Assembly: GCA_003249035.1 (NCBI GenBank)
Contig: QBMK01000038.1
Span: 1 to 33,138 of the forward strand
Reading direction: 5' to 3'
Length of the DNA: 33,138 nucleotides
Source of the DNA: Pseudanabaena sp.
GTDB lineage: Bacteria > Cyanobacteriota > Cyanobacteriia > Pseudanabaenales > Pseudanabaenaceae
Shown here: piece after piece, positions 1 through 7,606 of the stretch
Layout of the letters: each line of letters begins with the position of its first letter
Position numbering within the stretch: the first letter of the stretch is position 1
Notes under the pieces: model-generated
Told to the model about the DNA's origin: nothing
The model's input: the letters and a program-made list of their open reading frames with translations, nothing else
Databases searched by the model: none
Position numbers and translations under genes: made by a program

Positions 1-1
1 C

Positions 2-67
2 ATCAAGGATTGGAAAGCTGCTCTCAATCGTTTTGCTATTGAGTTTGGCGATCGCTTTCCCCTCTGA
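2..67 (+). other. End of an open frame cut by the window edge
   Basis: An open frame enters from the left edge and stops at TGA 65-67. Its last residues read IKDWKAALNRFAIEFGDRFPL, shown here only as the C-terminal end. A HIP1 octamer lies inside it. I do not recognise the family. It may be the end of a real gene or of another mobile element fragment. Confidence 0.3.
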
Positions 68-92
68 TTTTTTCTTGACACAATCTTATTGA

Positions 93-458
93 CAAACCCA
101 GTTACATTGGACTCTGCCCCAGATTACCTCTACTCAGGCTGCTGAGCGTTGGAGCGCTTTGATGCCTTTAATGACTTGGCAACTTTGGTTCGCTCGTCTC
201 GATTGTGTTGATGCTCCTTTACCTTGGCAGTCTCCTCAGGATAATCTTGCTCCTGGTCGTGTCGCTCAATCTTTTGCGGTAATTATTGCCGCGATTGGTA
301 CTCCTGCAATCCCTCCTAAACTACGCGGTAAATCGTCCGGGCGCTCCTTAGGCGATCGCCTCCCTCCTCGTATTCGCTATCCCACTGTTAAAAAACGCGC
401 CTCAAAAAGAAAGAAAACTGAAAAGACTCCTGTGCCAACCCATCCAATTGCCATTTAG
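93..458 (+). pseudogene. C-terminal fragment of a DDE-type transposase
   Basis: The frame is open from codon 93, directly after a TGA, to the stop at 458, and has no credible start; the first ATG is internal at 162. The translation contains RWSALMPLMTWQLWFAR, LAPGRVAQSFAVIIAAIGTP and a basic end with PPRIRYPTVKKR. These match the C-terminal part of a cyanobacterial transposase family whose members end in a lysine- and arginine-rich tail after a conserved KxRGKSxGR stretch, seen here as LRGKSSGRSLGDRLPPRIRY. The catalytic DDE core is missing, so this is a remnant. It sits beside another transposon remnant and a repeat array, which marks the left end as an insertion hotspot. The family call rests on memory of similar proteins. 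Confidence 0.65.
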
Positions 459-570
459 GTTCTGCTTCTTTTCTCACTTTTGGGCTGGAGTTTTCCATTA
501 CTGGCTCCTGCTTCATTTTTTCGCAGCTTTTTGTTGCTTTCTCCTTCCTGCCTGTTAGTCCAAACTAAAG

Positions 571-756
571 TTGTATTGTTGCTGCTTGATTTTCAGTAAG
601 TACAATATTTGCAATCGCTCTTTGTCTGTGCCTGTTTTCTGCTGCCTTAGCATCTCTTTCAGATCTTCTTCACTTTCGCTTATTTCTAATCTGTAAACTC
701 CTGCCATTTTCTTTTTTTTCTTGTATCTTCTGTTGCCTCTCGTTTGTGTTTTGGTA
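571..756 (-). mobile_element. IS630-type element remnant (5' end of transposase plus one terminal repeat)
   Basis: This segment matches the start of the larger IS630 copy at 11041-11241 over its whole length. Its terminal sequence GTGTTTTGGTA (746-756) is the same as the end of that copy. The encoded N-terminus begins at the ATG complementary to 705-707 and reads MAGVYRLEISESEEDLKEML, against MVGVYRLEISKSEEELKEML in the other copy. Homology stops abruptly at 571, so the DNA-binding and DDE domains are gone. As in the other copy, the frame runs LYLLK and then must step back one base to reach the QAATIQ frame. Confidence 0.75.
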
Positions 757-966
757 TTAGTCCTCACAGAGGTGTTCAACAATAAGCCTCTACTTCAAAT
801 TTTCTCAACGTTCGCTCTTAGCATCATTCAACTAAACGCTACGGGGTTTCTGCTTGGGTTGTAAAGCAATTATCCATTCTTGTTCATCACTCTTATACCC
901 TGATTCCGCTCATTGCTTCTATCTTTAAGAAATTGATATCCTTCGTCTTCACCTATTTTCTTAAAT
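757..966. other. Intergenic stretch, nothing recognised
   Basis: Between the IS remnant and the tandem array I see no start codon with a ribosome site, no open frame of note and no strong hairpin. It may be debris of earlier insertions. Together with the array it makes a gene-free stretch from 757 to 1427. Confidence 0.4.
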
Positions 967-1430
967 AAAAAAGCGATCGCATCCACCAAATATCAAAAAC
1001 TGCGATCGCCCCATCATCTCCCTCACCACAAAGCGATCGAGCCCAACCAAATACCAACAAACTGCGATCGCCCCTTCATCTATCCATCACAAAGCGATCG
1101 CCCCCAATCAAAATCAACAAACTGCGATCGCCCCTTCATCTCCCAACACAAAGCGAGTACACCCAACCAAATCTTAAAAACTGCGATCGCACATTCATCT
1201 CCCCACCACGAAACGATCGCCTTCAACCAAACATCAACAACCAGCGATCGCCCCTTCATTTCTCCACCACAAAGCGATCGCACTCGATCAAATATCAACA
1301 AACTGCGATCGCACATTCATCTCAACACAATAAAGCGATCAGCCCAACCAAAATCAACAAACAGAGTTCGTCCATTACAAAGCGATCGCCCCAATCAAAA
1401 ATCAAAAACTGCGATTACCAATTCATTCTA
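967..1430. repeat. Tandem array of eight imperfect ~60-bp units rich in HIP1
   Basis: Each unit has the pattern ACAAAGCGATCGC, about 20 bases rich in C and A (CCCAACCAAATATCAACAAA), CTGCGATCGC, then CCCTTCATCTCC. The first HIP1-like octamer of successive units starts at 973, 1033, 1094, 1153, 1213, 1274, 1335 and 1382, a period of 59-61 except for the last, shorter unit. The second octamer sits 29-31 bases after the first. Several octamers are mutated (GCGAGTAC at 1153, ACGATCGC at 1213, GAGTTCG near 1365). Open frames crossing it are products of the repeat. The array ends at the stop codon of the ImmA-like gene. Confidence 0.85.
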
Positions 1431-2747
1431 ATAGGGTAGCCCGGCTTCTAAATAACTAGAAGATATTAGATTGTTATTCACGAGTATTGATTCGACTGTT
1501 TGTGAACTTACATTGAAATGTTCAGATGCTTCTTCTATAGCTGATTCCGAGTAGTCATTATCTAAATAGGCTTGTAAGCTAATGATCGGACAAAGAAATT
1601 CAGCAGCAAAGGCGCGCTGATATTTTTGCCTTGAAGTTCTAAGGTCTGTGCTGGCAAGCCAAGATGTACCCTTACTACCGTAGAGTAAATAGTCGCCAAG
1701 AAGTCTAGCTAATTCAAATCTCTTTGCAGTTGGATAGCGCTTCCTAGGATGGAAGTAAAGTCCATTACTATCTGAAGGAAAGGCAACTGAGATATGCTGT
1801 CCTTTGGGAGGATTCCAATCTTCATATTCTGATTCCTGCAAACCGAGCAAGTCACAAAGTGTGTTGTTGGTGATTGGTTCTTCACCGATATCAATAGACT
1901 GACGCACTCGAATTGCCGCTTCTTTAGCTCTCTGCCAAGGTATTTTTGAAGATTCTTGCTCGAAAGAACAGTCGATCAAAATATCAGGTGTTCCTCTAAG
2001 TCCTGATCGGCTATTAATTAAGTCAGTTATTAAACTGAGTGGCGTTGCATTCATTGAATCTTTGCCACAAGTGGGAGCTAGCTCTGAAAGTGTTTTACTA
2101 CCCATTCGATCGGCAAGGTCAAGAGCAGCTTTCATAATAATTTCGGGACACTCATCAGGATCAAAACCCAATTCTGCTTCACAACGACGGTAATTCGTTG
2201 CGCATATATCAGAACGTTCTTCTTTAACTTCCTCCCAAAGGTTAGACAATGACGTATCGTCAACTGAAGTTGCTTTGAGACGACTTATGACAGATTCAAT
2301 GAATGTCTCTGCTATCTGATCAAATTCAAGAAAGTTGACTGAGACTGGAAAATCAAGACTATTTATGTACCTAACAGACTGTTTATCAGCAGCGTTAGAT
2401 GGGGTAGACCACATCTGTATTGATTCGGTATCTGAAGCAAATATTACCCTTGGCCAAATAAACCCTTGGTTAGCAGCAGTGAGTTCATGCGCCATCCTCC
2501 AGTCAACCGATGGCTTAATTCCTTTAGCTGGTAGAGGTTCAAAAAGCAGCCTCCACCATGAGGATGCCATCCACATAGCAATCGGATAAGCGGAAACTAG
2601 AACAGTGTCGTGAATCTTTTGAGACCAAATGTTCTCATTCTCAGTAAGATTTATGCCTCCTGCTCTTAAGCCAAACTCACCCATAGTTTGCTGAATTTCG
2701 GGAGAATCATTTCCACTTATCAGCCAATCAAAATTAAGTCTCAGCAT
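1428..2747 (-). CDS. ImmA/IrrE-like protein lacking the HExxH zinc motif
   Basis: A protein of about 439 residues. The C-terminal part (roughly 335-395) has the layout of ImmA/IrrE (COG2856) peptidase domains: KRFELARLLGDYLLYG, then RQKYQRAFAAEFLCP, then a late helix with FNVSSQTVESIL. In active members the first segment reads like RFTLAHELGHYLLH. Here both zinc histidines and the catalytic glutamate are replaced (ARLLGDY), so peptidase activity is unlikely, although the downstream AAEFL is kept. The N-terminal two thirds carries a Trp-rich segment (AMWMASSWWRLLFEP). I chose the ATG at 2747 because AAAGGA lies seven bases upstream; an earlier in-frame ATG at 2774 lacks this. The start overlaps the end of the upstream gene by 14 bases, so the two are translationally coupled. 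Function is unknown; a toxin-antitoxin or defence role is inference. Confidence 0.7.
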   Translation of the reverse strand: MLRLNFDWLISGNDSPEIQQTMGEFGLRAGGINLTENENIWSQKIHDTVLVSAYPIAMWMASSWWRLLFEPLPAKGIKPSVDWRMAHELTAANQGFIWPRVIFASDTESIQMWSTPSNAADKQSVRYINSLDFPVSVNFLEFDQIAETFIESVISRLKATSVDDTSLSNLWEEVKEERSDICATNYRRCEAELGFDPDECPEIIMKAALDLADRMGSKTLSELAPTCGKDSMNATPLSLITDLINSRSGLRGTPDILIDCSFEQESSKIPWQRAKEAAIRVRQSIDIGEEPITNNTLCDLLGLQESEYEDWNPPKGQHISVAFPSDSNGLYFHPRKRYPTAKRFELARLLGDYLLYGSKGTSWLASTDLRTSRQKYQRAFAAEFLCPIISLQAYLDNDYSESAIEEASEHFNVSSQTVESILVNNNLISSSYLEAGLPY

Positions 2748-3180
2748 ATTTATTCCTTTCACTCCATGCATCAATTACTTTGGCGCAAAAAGGATCTTCC
2801 GTTTGCATAGGATATCCGTGGTAAGAACCTGTTTCAGATGACTCAATCTGTGCTTCTAGTGGAGTCCCATCATCCATAACTGACCAAATGTTTTTAGGCC
2901 ACTGTCCCTCAAAACGGTCACTAACTAAGCCATTCTTCAAACCTTTCTTTAGCAGTTCTAGAGCTACTTTTCTAGTAAAGACTTTAACAGAGTCACAAAG
3001 AGATTTACCTGCTCTAGGAAGACTAGGCGGGGTGAGTTTAAAATCGCCTGGATTTTTCTTGTGTTCAGGGTTTCCACCATATTTAGCCTTTAGAGAAAGG
3101 GCTAAAAGGTGCTTAAAGTCACATTTGTTGATCTCAAGCATTCTACGTTTGGGGTTGAACTGATTGTTGCGCTGTTTCAT
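2734..3180 (-). CDS. Conserved 148-residue partner of the ImmA-like protein, function unknown
   Basis: The protein has conserved-looking blocks: GGNPEHKKNPGDFKLTPP, PRAGKSLCD near residues 55-63, WPKNIWSV, then LEAQIE and SYHGYPM near the C-terminus. I recall this block pattern from a widespread family that often sits next to an ImmA/IrrE-type gene, which is the arrangement here. No signal peptide or membrane segment is visible. Conserved His, Tyr and Lys residues (NPEHK, YHGYP) could form an active site, and an RNase-like toxin is one possibility, but nothing in the sequence proves it. The gene is first in a two-gene unit, and its last 14 bases contain the ribosome site and start of the next gene. 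A second ATG at 3141 is possible; neither start has a good ribosome site. Confidence 0.65.
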   Translation of the reverse strand: MKQRNNQFNPKRRMLEINKCDFKHLLALSLKAKYGGNPEHKKNPGDFKLTPPSLPRAGKSLCDSVKVFTRKVALELLKKGLKNGLVSDRFEGQWPKNIWSVMDDGTPLEAQIESSETGSYHGYPMQTEDPFCAKVIDAWSERNKYAET

Positions 3181-3371
3181 GACTACAAAAAGGGTCGTCT
3201 GATCGTAACATATTTCATTCAGACAGCAGTTGCATTTTAAGTTTTATGTGCGTTTTGGGAGCATATCTTCTCAGATTTGCTCTAGCTCATAACTTCATCA
3301 TAGATGGTGTAAAAATAGAACTAACTTTATTAATTGCCAAAAAACCAAACGCACTCTATTGCTTATAGATT

Positions 3372-3593
3372 TTAATGTCTAATTTTTACAAAAGTTTGTA
3401 GTTTCCATGATTGGTAGTACGAGTAAGCCTCATCACCAAAAAGTAACTCATCATCTTCTACTTCCTGCATCAACTTAGACAAGCCAAAATTTTCTAAAAT
3501 TTCTTCTATTTGGTTATATATGGCTATAGGAATTTGCACTGCAAGGGGACGGTGCTGTTCATCAAAAACATATTGCTTTGGGATATCAAGCAT
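3372..3593 (-). CDS. Orphan RelB/Phd-like antitoxin
   Basis: A 73-residue acidic protein beginning MLDIPKQYVFDEQHRPLAVQ, then IPIAIYNQIEEILENFGL and a C-terminal DDELLFGDEAYSYYQS. This matches the cyanobacterial antitoxin type in which an N-terminal strand (DEQ.RPLAVQIPI) and helix pair precede an acidic toxin-binding tail. Such genes normally overlap a RelE/ParE toxin gene that starts just after the YYQS segment. Here the frame continues into an unrelated basic end (WKLQTFVKIRH), and the 190 bases downstream hold no open toxin frame. An ATG at the expected toxin start (ATGGAAACTACAAAC) meets a stop after nine codons. The toxin appears lost, or the antitoxin acts alone. Confidence 0.6.
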   Translation of the reverse strand: MLDIPKQYVFDEQHRPLAVQIPIAIYNQIEEILENFGLSKLMQEVEDDELLFGDEAYSYYQSWKLQTFVKIRH

Positions 3594-3620
3594 TAATTTA
3601 CCTTGAGTTTGTATGATTTT

Positions 3621-3645
3621 ATATCACCTGATATCTAGTATATCA
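3621..3645 (-). promoter_or_regulatory. Candidate operator upstream of the antitoxin gene
   Basis: Three half-sites lie just upstream of the antitoxin start: ATATCA (3621-3626), TGATAT (3629-3634) and ATATCA (3640-3645). They form two adjacent inverted repeats. Antitoxins of this kind usually repress their own promoter through such palindromes. Binding here is inference. Confidence 0.4.
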
Positions 3646-3650
3646 AAACA

Positions 3651-3677
3651 AAAAAGCCCCGCATTGCGGGGCTTTTT
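3651..3677 (-). terminator. Terminator after rbcS
   Basis: A 12-bp stem (3651-3662 with 3666-3677) with a three-base loop, GC-rich at the apex and followed by a T run in the minus direction. It lies 13 bases past the rbcS stop and is flanked by A/T runs on both sides, so it can also work in the other direction. Confidence 0.9.
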
Positions 3678-3690
3678 TGTTTGTTAAAGC

Positions 3691-4026
3691 TTAGTAACGA
3701 GCAGCATTAGGCTTGTGTACGATGAAGCTTTGGACTTGGCACTGCTTGATGTTGTCGAAAGCAACAACACGGATGAAGCTACCAGGATAGCTAGAGCGGC
3801 AAGCTTGAACTTCAGTCAAAACTTCTTGAGGAGTTCTGGCGCTGAACAAGGGCAACTTCCAAAGAGTCCAGTAGTGGATAGCTGGATCGGAATCTTCATT
3901 GAATTCGATCGCAGGGTAGAAACCTTGCTTAAGGGTGTACTCGATTTGACGAGTGATTTGAGCATCGCTCAAAGGGGGAAGATAAGAAAGAGTTTCGTAA
4001 CGACGCTCTTTTGGTAAAGTTTGCAT
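3691..4026 (-). CDS. rbcS: RuBisCO small subunit
   Basis: The 111-residue protein is the small subunit of form I ribulose-1,5-bisphosphate carboxylase/oxygenase. It caps the L8 core of the L8S8 enzyme in the carboxysome. Recognisable stretches are [46 protein letters not shown] and the C-terminal [11 protein letters not shown]. Its length fits cyanobacterial RbcS. AGGA lies upstream of the ATG. It is the last gene of rbcL-rbcX-rbcS, 27 bases after rbcX, and is closed by a strong terminator. Confidence 0.97.
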   Translation of the reverse strand: MQTLPKERRYETLSYLPPLSDAQITRQIEYTLKQGFYPAIEFNEDSDPAIHYWTLWKLPLFSARTPQEVLTEVQACRSSYPGSFIRVVAFDNIKQCQVQSFIVHKPNAARY

Positions 4027-4053
4027 TATTTCCTCGCGATTAGAATTATATTT

Positions 4054-4575
4054 CTATTGATTTTGTTGAGTGGTAGCGCGATCGCCATCAACATCTGAAT
4101 CCGCAATCGATTCTAAAGGTTCTTCTAAGAGATTTTCGAGACTAACTTCTAAACTAGATTCTGGATTGCTTTTCTCATCAATCCCAGTATCTAACTTATT
4201 TTCTAGATTCTCGCATTCTGCATATCCCTCAGAAGCCTGAACACTCATGATGCGTTCAAAATGCTGACGACGAAGTTGCATATTTGATTGTTGGATGCCA
4301 GTACGAGTCATTTCAGGCAAAAATTCTAAAATTTCATTAGCCAAATGCTCTCGAACTGTCATTACTCGAAAAGCCATTTCTTGGTTGACCTCAAAAAGGT
4401 CTTTGATATAAAGCTCGCCATTTTGGAGTCGCGCGCGCGTTGAGAACTGATTAAACCAAAGAGCTTTTAACTTATCGGTTTCCTGCAATTGCTCACCAAT
4501 TGTCTTAACAGCCTCGAAGGTCAAAAAATTGATCAACATATTGGCTGTGGACTTAGTACTGCGCTTAATATCCAT
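4054..4575 (-). CDS. rbcX: RuBisCO assembly chaperone RbcX with an acidic C-terminal extension
   Basis: RbcX is a homodimeric chaperone that clamps the C-terminal peptide of RbcL and helps build the L8 core. The helical core is clear at residues 1-111: STANMLINFLTFEAVKTIGE, then LWFNQFSTRARLQNGE, then REHLANEILEFLPEM and QLRRQHFERI. Most RbcX proteins are about 130-135 residues; this one has 173. The extra region (about 115-173) is rich in Glu, Asp and Ser (repeats of LENLL and EEPLES) and looks disordered. The gene sits between rbcL and rbcS, the usual place. Confidence 0.93.
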   Translation of the reverse strand: MDIKRSTKSTANMLINFLTFEAVKTIGEQLQETDKLKALWFNQFSTRARLQNGELYIKDLFEVNQEMAFRVMTVREHLANEILEFLPEMTRTGIQQSNMQLRRQHFERIMSVQASEGYAECENLENKLDTGIDEKSNPESSLEVSLENLLEEPLESIADSDVDGDRATTQQNQ

Positions 4576-4598
4576 AGGCTGAACTTAACCAAGAATTT

Positions 4599-4633
4599 TT
4601 TTGTGAGAATGGGCTTAGCCCATTCTCACAAAA
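4599..4633 (-). terminator. Hairpin between rbcL and rbcX
   Basis: A perfect 17-bp stem (4599-4615 with 4617-4633) ends 10 bases past the rbcL stop, ahead of the rbcX start. In the minus direction it is followed by T residues. It probably lets part of the transcripts end after rbcL, or protects the rbcL 3' end, so that rbcL message exceeds rbcX-rbcS message. That role is inference. Confidence 0.65.
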
Positions 4634-4643
4634 GCTAATCAAT

Positions 4644-6074
4644 TTAGACGGTATCCATTGCTTCAAATTCAAACTTGATTTCTTTCCAGAGTTCAAGTGC
4701 AACGTTCAATTCAGGAGACCAACGACCAGCTTCACGGAGGATGTCGCCACCTTCACGCATCATGTCGCGACCTTCGTTACGTGCTTGTACGCAAGCTTCA
4801 AGAGCAACGCGGTTAGCGGTTGCACCAGGAGCAGCACCCCATGGGTGACCCAATGTACCACCACCGAACTGTAGGCAAGAGTCATCGCCGAAGATTTCGA
4901 CGAGCGCAGGCATGTGCCATACGTGGATACCACCCGAAGCAACGGGCATAACACCAGGCATAGAAGCCCAATCTTGAGTGAAGTAGATACCACGTTCGCG
5001 ATCGAGTTCGATGTGGTCTTCACGCATTAGGTCAACAAAGCCCATGGTGATTCCCTTTTCGCCTTCGAGTTTACCAACAACGGTTCCAGAGTGGAGGTGA
5101 TCGCCACCAGACATACGGAGACACTTAGCCAAAACGCGGAAGTGAATACCGTGGGTTTTTTGACGGTCAATAACTGCGTGCATTGCGCGGTGAATGTGCA
5201 AGAGCAAGCCATTGTCGCGGCAATACTTAGCAAGAGAGGTGTTAGCGGTGAAACCACCAGTCAAGAAGTCATGCATGATGATCGGTGTGCCGATTTCCTT
5301 TGCGAATTCTGCACGCTGCATCATTTGCTCAGATGTAGGAGCAGTTACGTTCAAGTAGTGACCCTTGATTTCGCCAGTTTCAGCTTGAGCTTTTTCGATT
5401 GCTTCTTGCACAAACAGGAAGCGATCGCGCCAACGCATGAAGGGCTGAGAGTTAATGTTTTCGTCGTCTTTGGTGAAGTCCAAACCGCCGCGCAAACATT
5501 CGTATACTGCACGACCGTAGTTCTTCGCAGATAGACCCAATTTAGGCTTAATGGTACAACCCAATAGAGGACGACCGTACTTGTTCAACTTGTCGCGCTC
5601 AACTTGGATACCGTGAGGAGGTCCTTGGAAAGTCTTGAGGTAAGCAATAGGTACGCGGATGTCTTCTAGACGAAGTGCGCGAAGAGCTTTGAAACCGAAT
5701 ACGTTACCAACCAATGAGGTTAGCAAGTTGGTTACAGAACCTTCCTCGAACAAGTCTAGAGGATATGCGATGTAAGCGATATATTGATTGTCTTCGTTAG
5801 GTACTGGCTCGACATCATAGCAACGACCTTTGTAGCGATCGAGGTCGGTCAACAAATCTGTCCATACAGTTGTCCATGTACCTGTAGAAGATTCAGCGGC
5901 TACCGCAGCAGCAGCTTCTTCTGGGGGTACGCCTGGTTGAGGCACGAAGCGAAAAGCAGCGAGAAGGTCAGTATCTCTGGGTGTGTAATCGGGGGTATAG
6001 TACTTTAGTTTATAGTCCTGAACACCTGCGTCGTACCCAGCCTTAGCTTTAGACTGTGTTTTTGAGTAAGACAT
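4644..6074 (-). CDS. rbcL: RuBisCO large subunit, form IB
   Basis: The 476-residue catalytic subunit carboxylates or oxygenates ribulose-1,5-bisphosphate in the Calvin cycle. Key parts are visible: the KPKLGLS segment (Lys177 and Lys179), the carbamylated Lys202 in [10 protein letters not shown] with the metal ligands Asp204 and Glu205, and the mobile loop 6 GTVVGKLEG. The N-terminus ([20 protein letters not shown]) and overall sequence are those of cyanobacterial form IB enzymes. AAGGAG stands six bases before the ATG, an unusually good ribosome site for this window. It is first in the operon, preceded by about 710 bases without a gene. Confidence 0.98.
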   Translation of the reverse strand: MSYSKTQSKAKAGYDAGVQDYKLKYYTPDYTPRDTDLLAAFRFVPQPGVPPEEAAAAVAAESSTGTWTTVWTDLLTDLDRYKGRCYDVEPVPNEDNQYIAYIAYPLDLFEEGSVTNLLTSLVGNVFGFKALRALRLEDIRVPIAYLKTFQGPPHGIQVERDKLNKYGRPLLGCTIKPKLGLSAKNYGRAVYECLRGGLDFTKDDENINSQPFMRWRDRFLFVQEAIEKAQAETGEIKGHYLNVTAPTSEQMMQRAEFAKEIGTPIIMHDFLTGGFTANTSLAKYCRDNGLLLHIHRAMHAVIDRQKTHGIHFRVLAKCLRMSGGDHLHSGTVVGKLEGEKGITMGFVDLMREDHIELDRERGIYFTQDWASMPGVMPVASGGIHVWHMPALVEIFGDDSCLQFGGGTLGHPWGAAPGATANRVALEACVQARNEGRDMMREGGDILREAGRWSPELNVALELWKEIKFEFEAMDTV

Positions 6075-6755
6075 TAATATCTCCTTACTATGGTTGAATG
6101 AAAATCAGTAAACTGCAAACGGGAATCTGCAAATTGGCACTGCAAAAAGAACTAAAGAGTCAGAGTCAGTAGTCAAATCGAAAATTAAAGAAAGATTGAA
6201 AATCTATTAAAAATCTAATTAGTCCGTTGATATCTGCTTCTTTGGTGGAATACTTTTTTGCTTTATATAAGTTAATCCTATCAGGAATTCTTCGTGAGAA
6301 GTCCTTGAGCGATGTCTTTAATTTAAACATAAAGTGCGTATCCACATTTACTTTTTTTGAAATTTTTTTTTTGAAACTCTCCATTTTTGGCAACAAATTC
6401 ATATAAAAAATTTATATAACTCTAATAAGCTAGATATATCCTCTAGCACTTGTTTTTCCGAGGTGTTTCTAAACTCATATGTGTAAATCCTCTATATATA
6501 AGGATTAGATGGCAAGGCAGCAAGGTGGTTTATGTTAAGAAAAATAGCGATTTGTCAATATGTTTTTGCGATCCAGAGATACATAATGATACAAAAAATA
6601 ATATTAATAGTCAGTAATCTTAATAAGATTAAAAAAATATTAGAAATCCTAATGACTTATATATCGATACAGAATCAATCGATTTGATCGAACTTTGTTG
6701 TTAAGTTGACCGTTTATTTCATTAGAGTATTTTTACTCATTGTTATTACTTCCTA
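6075..6755 (-). promoter_or_regulatory. Upstream and leader region of rbcL
   Basis: About 680 AT-rich bases separate rbcL from the next gene, which lies on the same strand and is closed by its own hairpin. The rbcL promoter must be here, and a long 5' leader is likely, as known for other cyanobacterial rbcL genes. Several TATATA-like stretches occur at 6400-6500, but I cannot assign a -10 box or a regulator site with confidence. A 78-codon open frame at 6166-6402 has no ribosome site and lysine-rich low-complexity content; I do not call it a gene. Confidence 0.5.
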
Positions 6756-6788
6756 AAAAAGTAGGGGTGCAAAGCACCCCTACTTTTT
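6756..6788 (-). terminator. Hairpin at the end of the DUF1350 gene
   Basis: A perfect 15-bp stem (6756-6770 with 6774-6788) with an AAA loop and GGGGTGC/GCACCCC core, flanked by A and T runs. One arm overlaps the stop codon of the minus-strand gene. Confidence 0.8.
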
Positions 6789-7548
6789 AAACAATTTGCT
6801 TAGCCAGCCATGCGAGCAAGACTAGTTCTAGGCTCTGATTATTTTTGTGCATTTCTTGCTTAACCCATTGCGCGATCGCGTCGATCGCCGAGAAATTTGA
6901 ACCCGCTTGCCATTTCATATCAATCCCCATAGATGTGAGGTGAGTTCCTTCGAGGGTCTGCAAGCTGACAGTTTTAGGGAATTTTTGGGTGAGTAGCTGG
7001 GAAAGGGTCGAAATTTCGTCAATACTATCATCCACAAATTTGACTAATAAGTTATTTGCAGTCTGATAATTGGCAGTGACAAGCTGTTCAGTTTCCTTTG
7101 GTGAGGGAGTAAACTCCATTGATGACATTTCGGGGATTGTGCCTGCTAGTTCCTTAAAAAATGGAATCGAGCGATCGGCGCTGTAGTTGTTGTAGGAGAT
7201 GTAAATATTGCCAGCACGGGTAGGTTTGTAGAGGCTATTGATCAATAGATGGATTTTGCAGCCCATGCTATGCCCCATGCCAAATACTGGGAAATAATCA
7301 AGAAACAGCTTGCTACGTGCTTTACGAAATGAGGTGTTGACTTCACGAGCAATCTGACGATGATCGAAAGTATTATTCAGAAATGGAGTAGCGACGATCG
7401 CATAGTTGTTCTTTGCAAGTTGCTCTAGTACGTGACTATAGGCAACATGGGGCGCAGCCGCAAAAAATGCACCACCAAGAAAGTGAATGACTCCCTTGGG
7501 TTTGGCTGGGGTCAATACCCAATTTTCTTCAATTTGCTTCCATTGCAT
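6787..7548 (-). CDS. DUF1350 family alpha/beta-hydrolase-like protein
   Basis: This 253-residue protein belongs to a family conserved in cyanobacteria and plastids (DUF1350). The N-terminus shows VIHFLGGAFFAAAPHVAYSH, typical of the family, and FGMGHSMGCKIH (GHSMG at residues 92-96) is the nucleophile elbow of an alpha/beta hydrolase, with Ser94 the likely nucleophile. A late GTHLT could supply the catalytic histidine. The substrate is unknown. No signal peptide is visible. The gene is divergent from the BASS transporter with only 58 bases between starts, so the promoters overlap. Confidence 0.85.
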   Translation of the reverse strand: MQWKQIEENWVLTPAKPKGVIHFLGGAFFAAAPHVAYSHVLEQLAKNNYAIVATPFLNNTFDHRQIAREVNTSFRKARSKLFLDYFPVFGMGHSMGCKIHLLINSLYKPTRAGNIYISYNNYSADRSIPFFKELAGTIPEMSSMEFTPSPKETEQLVTANYQTANNLLVKFVDDSIDEISTLSQLLTQKFPKTVSLQTLEGTHLTSMGIDMKWQAGSNFSAIDAIAQWVKQEMHKNNQSLELVLLAWLAKQIV

Positions 7549-7606
7549 TTTAGTTTAGTTACTGTTTACACTTTCTTACATCTGACTTATCTTAGCCAAT
7601 TCACCT

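Noticed and set aside
1080-1316. 78-codon minus-strand open frame in the tandem array
   Set aside because: It is made of the repeat units, has no ribosome site and repeats the same peptide pieces.
967-1430. CRISPR array
   Set aside because: The units are tandem and similar along their whole 60 bases; there are no unique spacers between constant repeats, and no cas gene is near.
4760-6008. Other-frame open frames across rbcL, on both strands
   Set aside because: They overlap a full-length, clearly coding rbcL and have no family resemblance; they result from its codon use.
6166-6402. 78-codon open frame upstream of rbcL
   Set aside because: AT-rich, lysine- and phenylalanine-rich low-complexity peptide without a ribosome site, in the leader region.
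6400-6720. NtcA or RbcR binding site upstream of rbcL
   Set aside because: I looked for GTA-N8-TAC and LysR-type inverted motifs and found none convincing in this AT-rich stretch.
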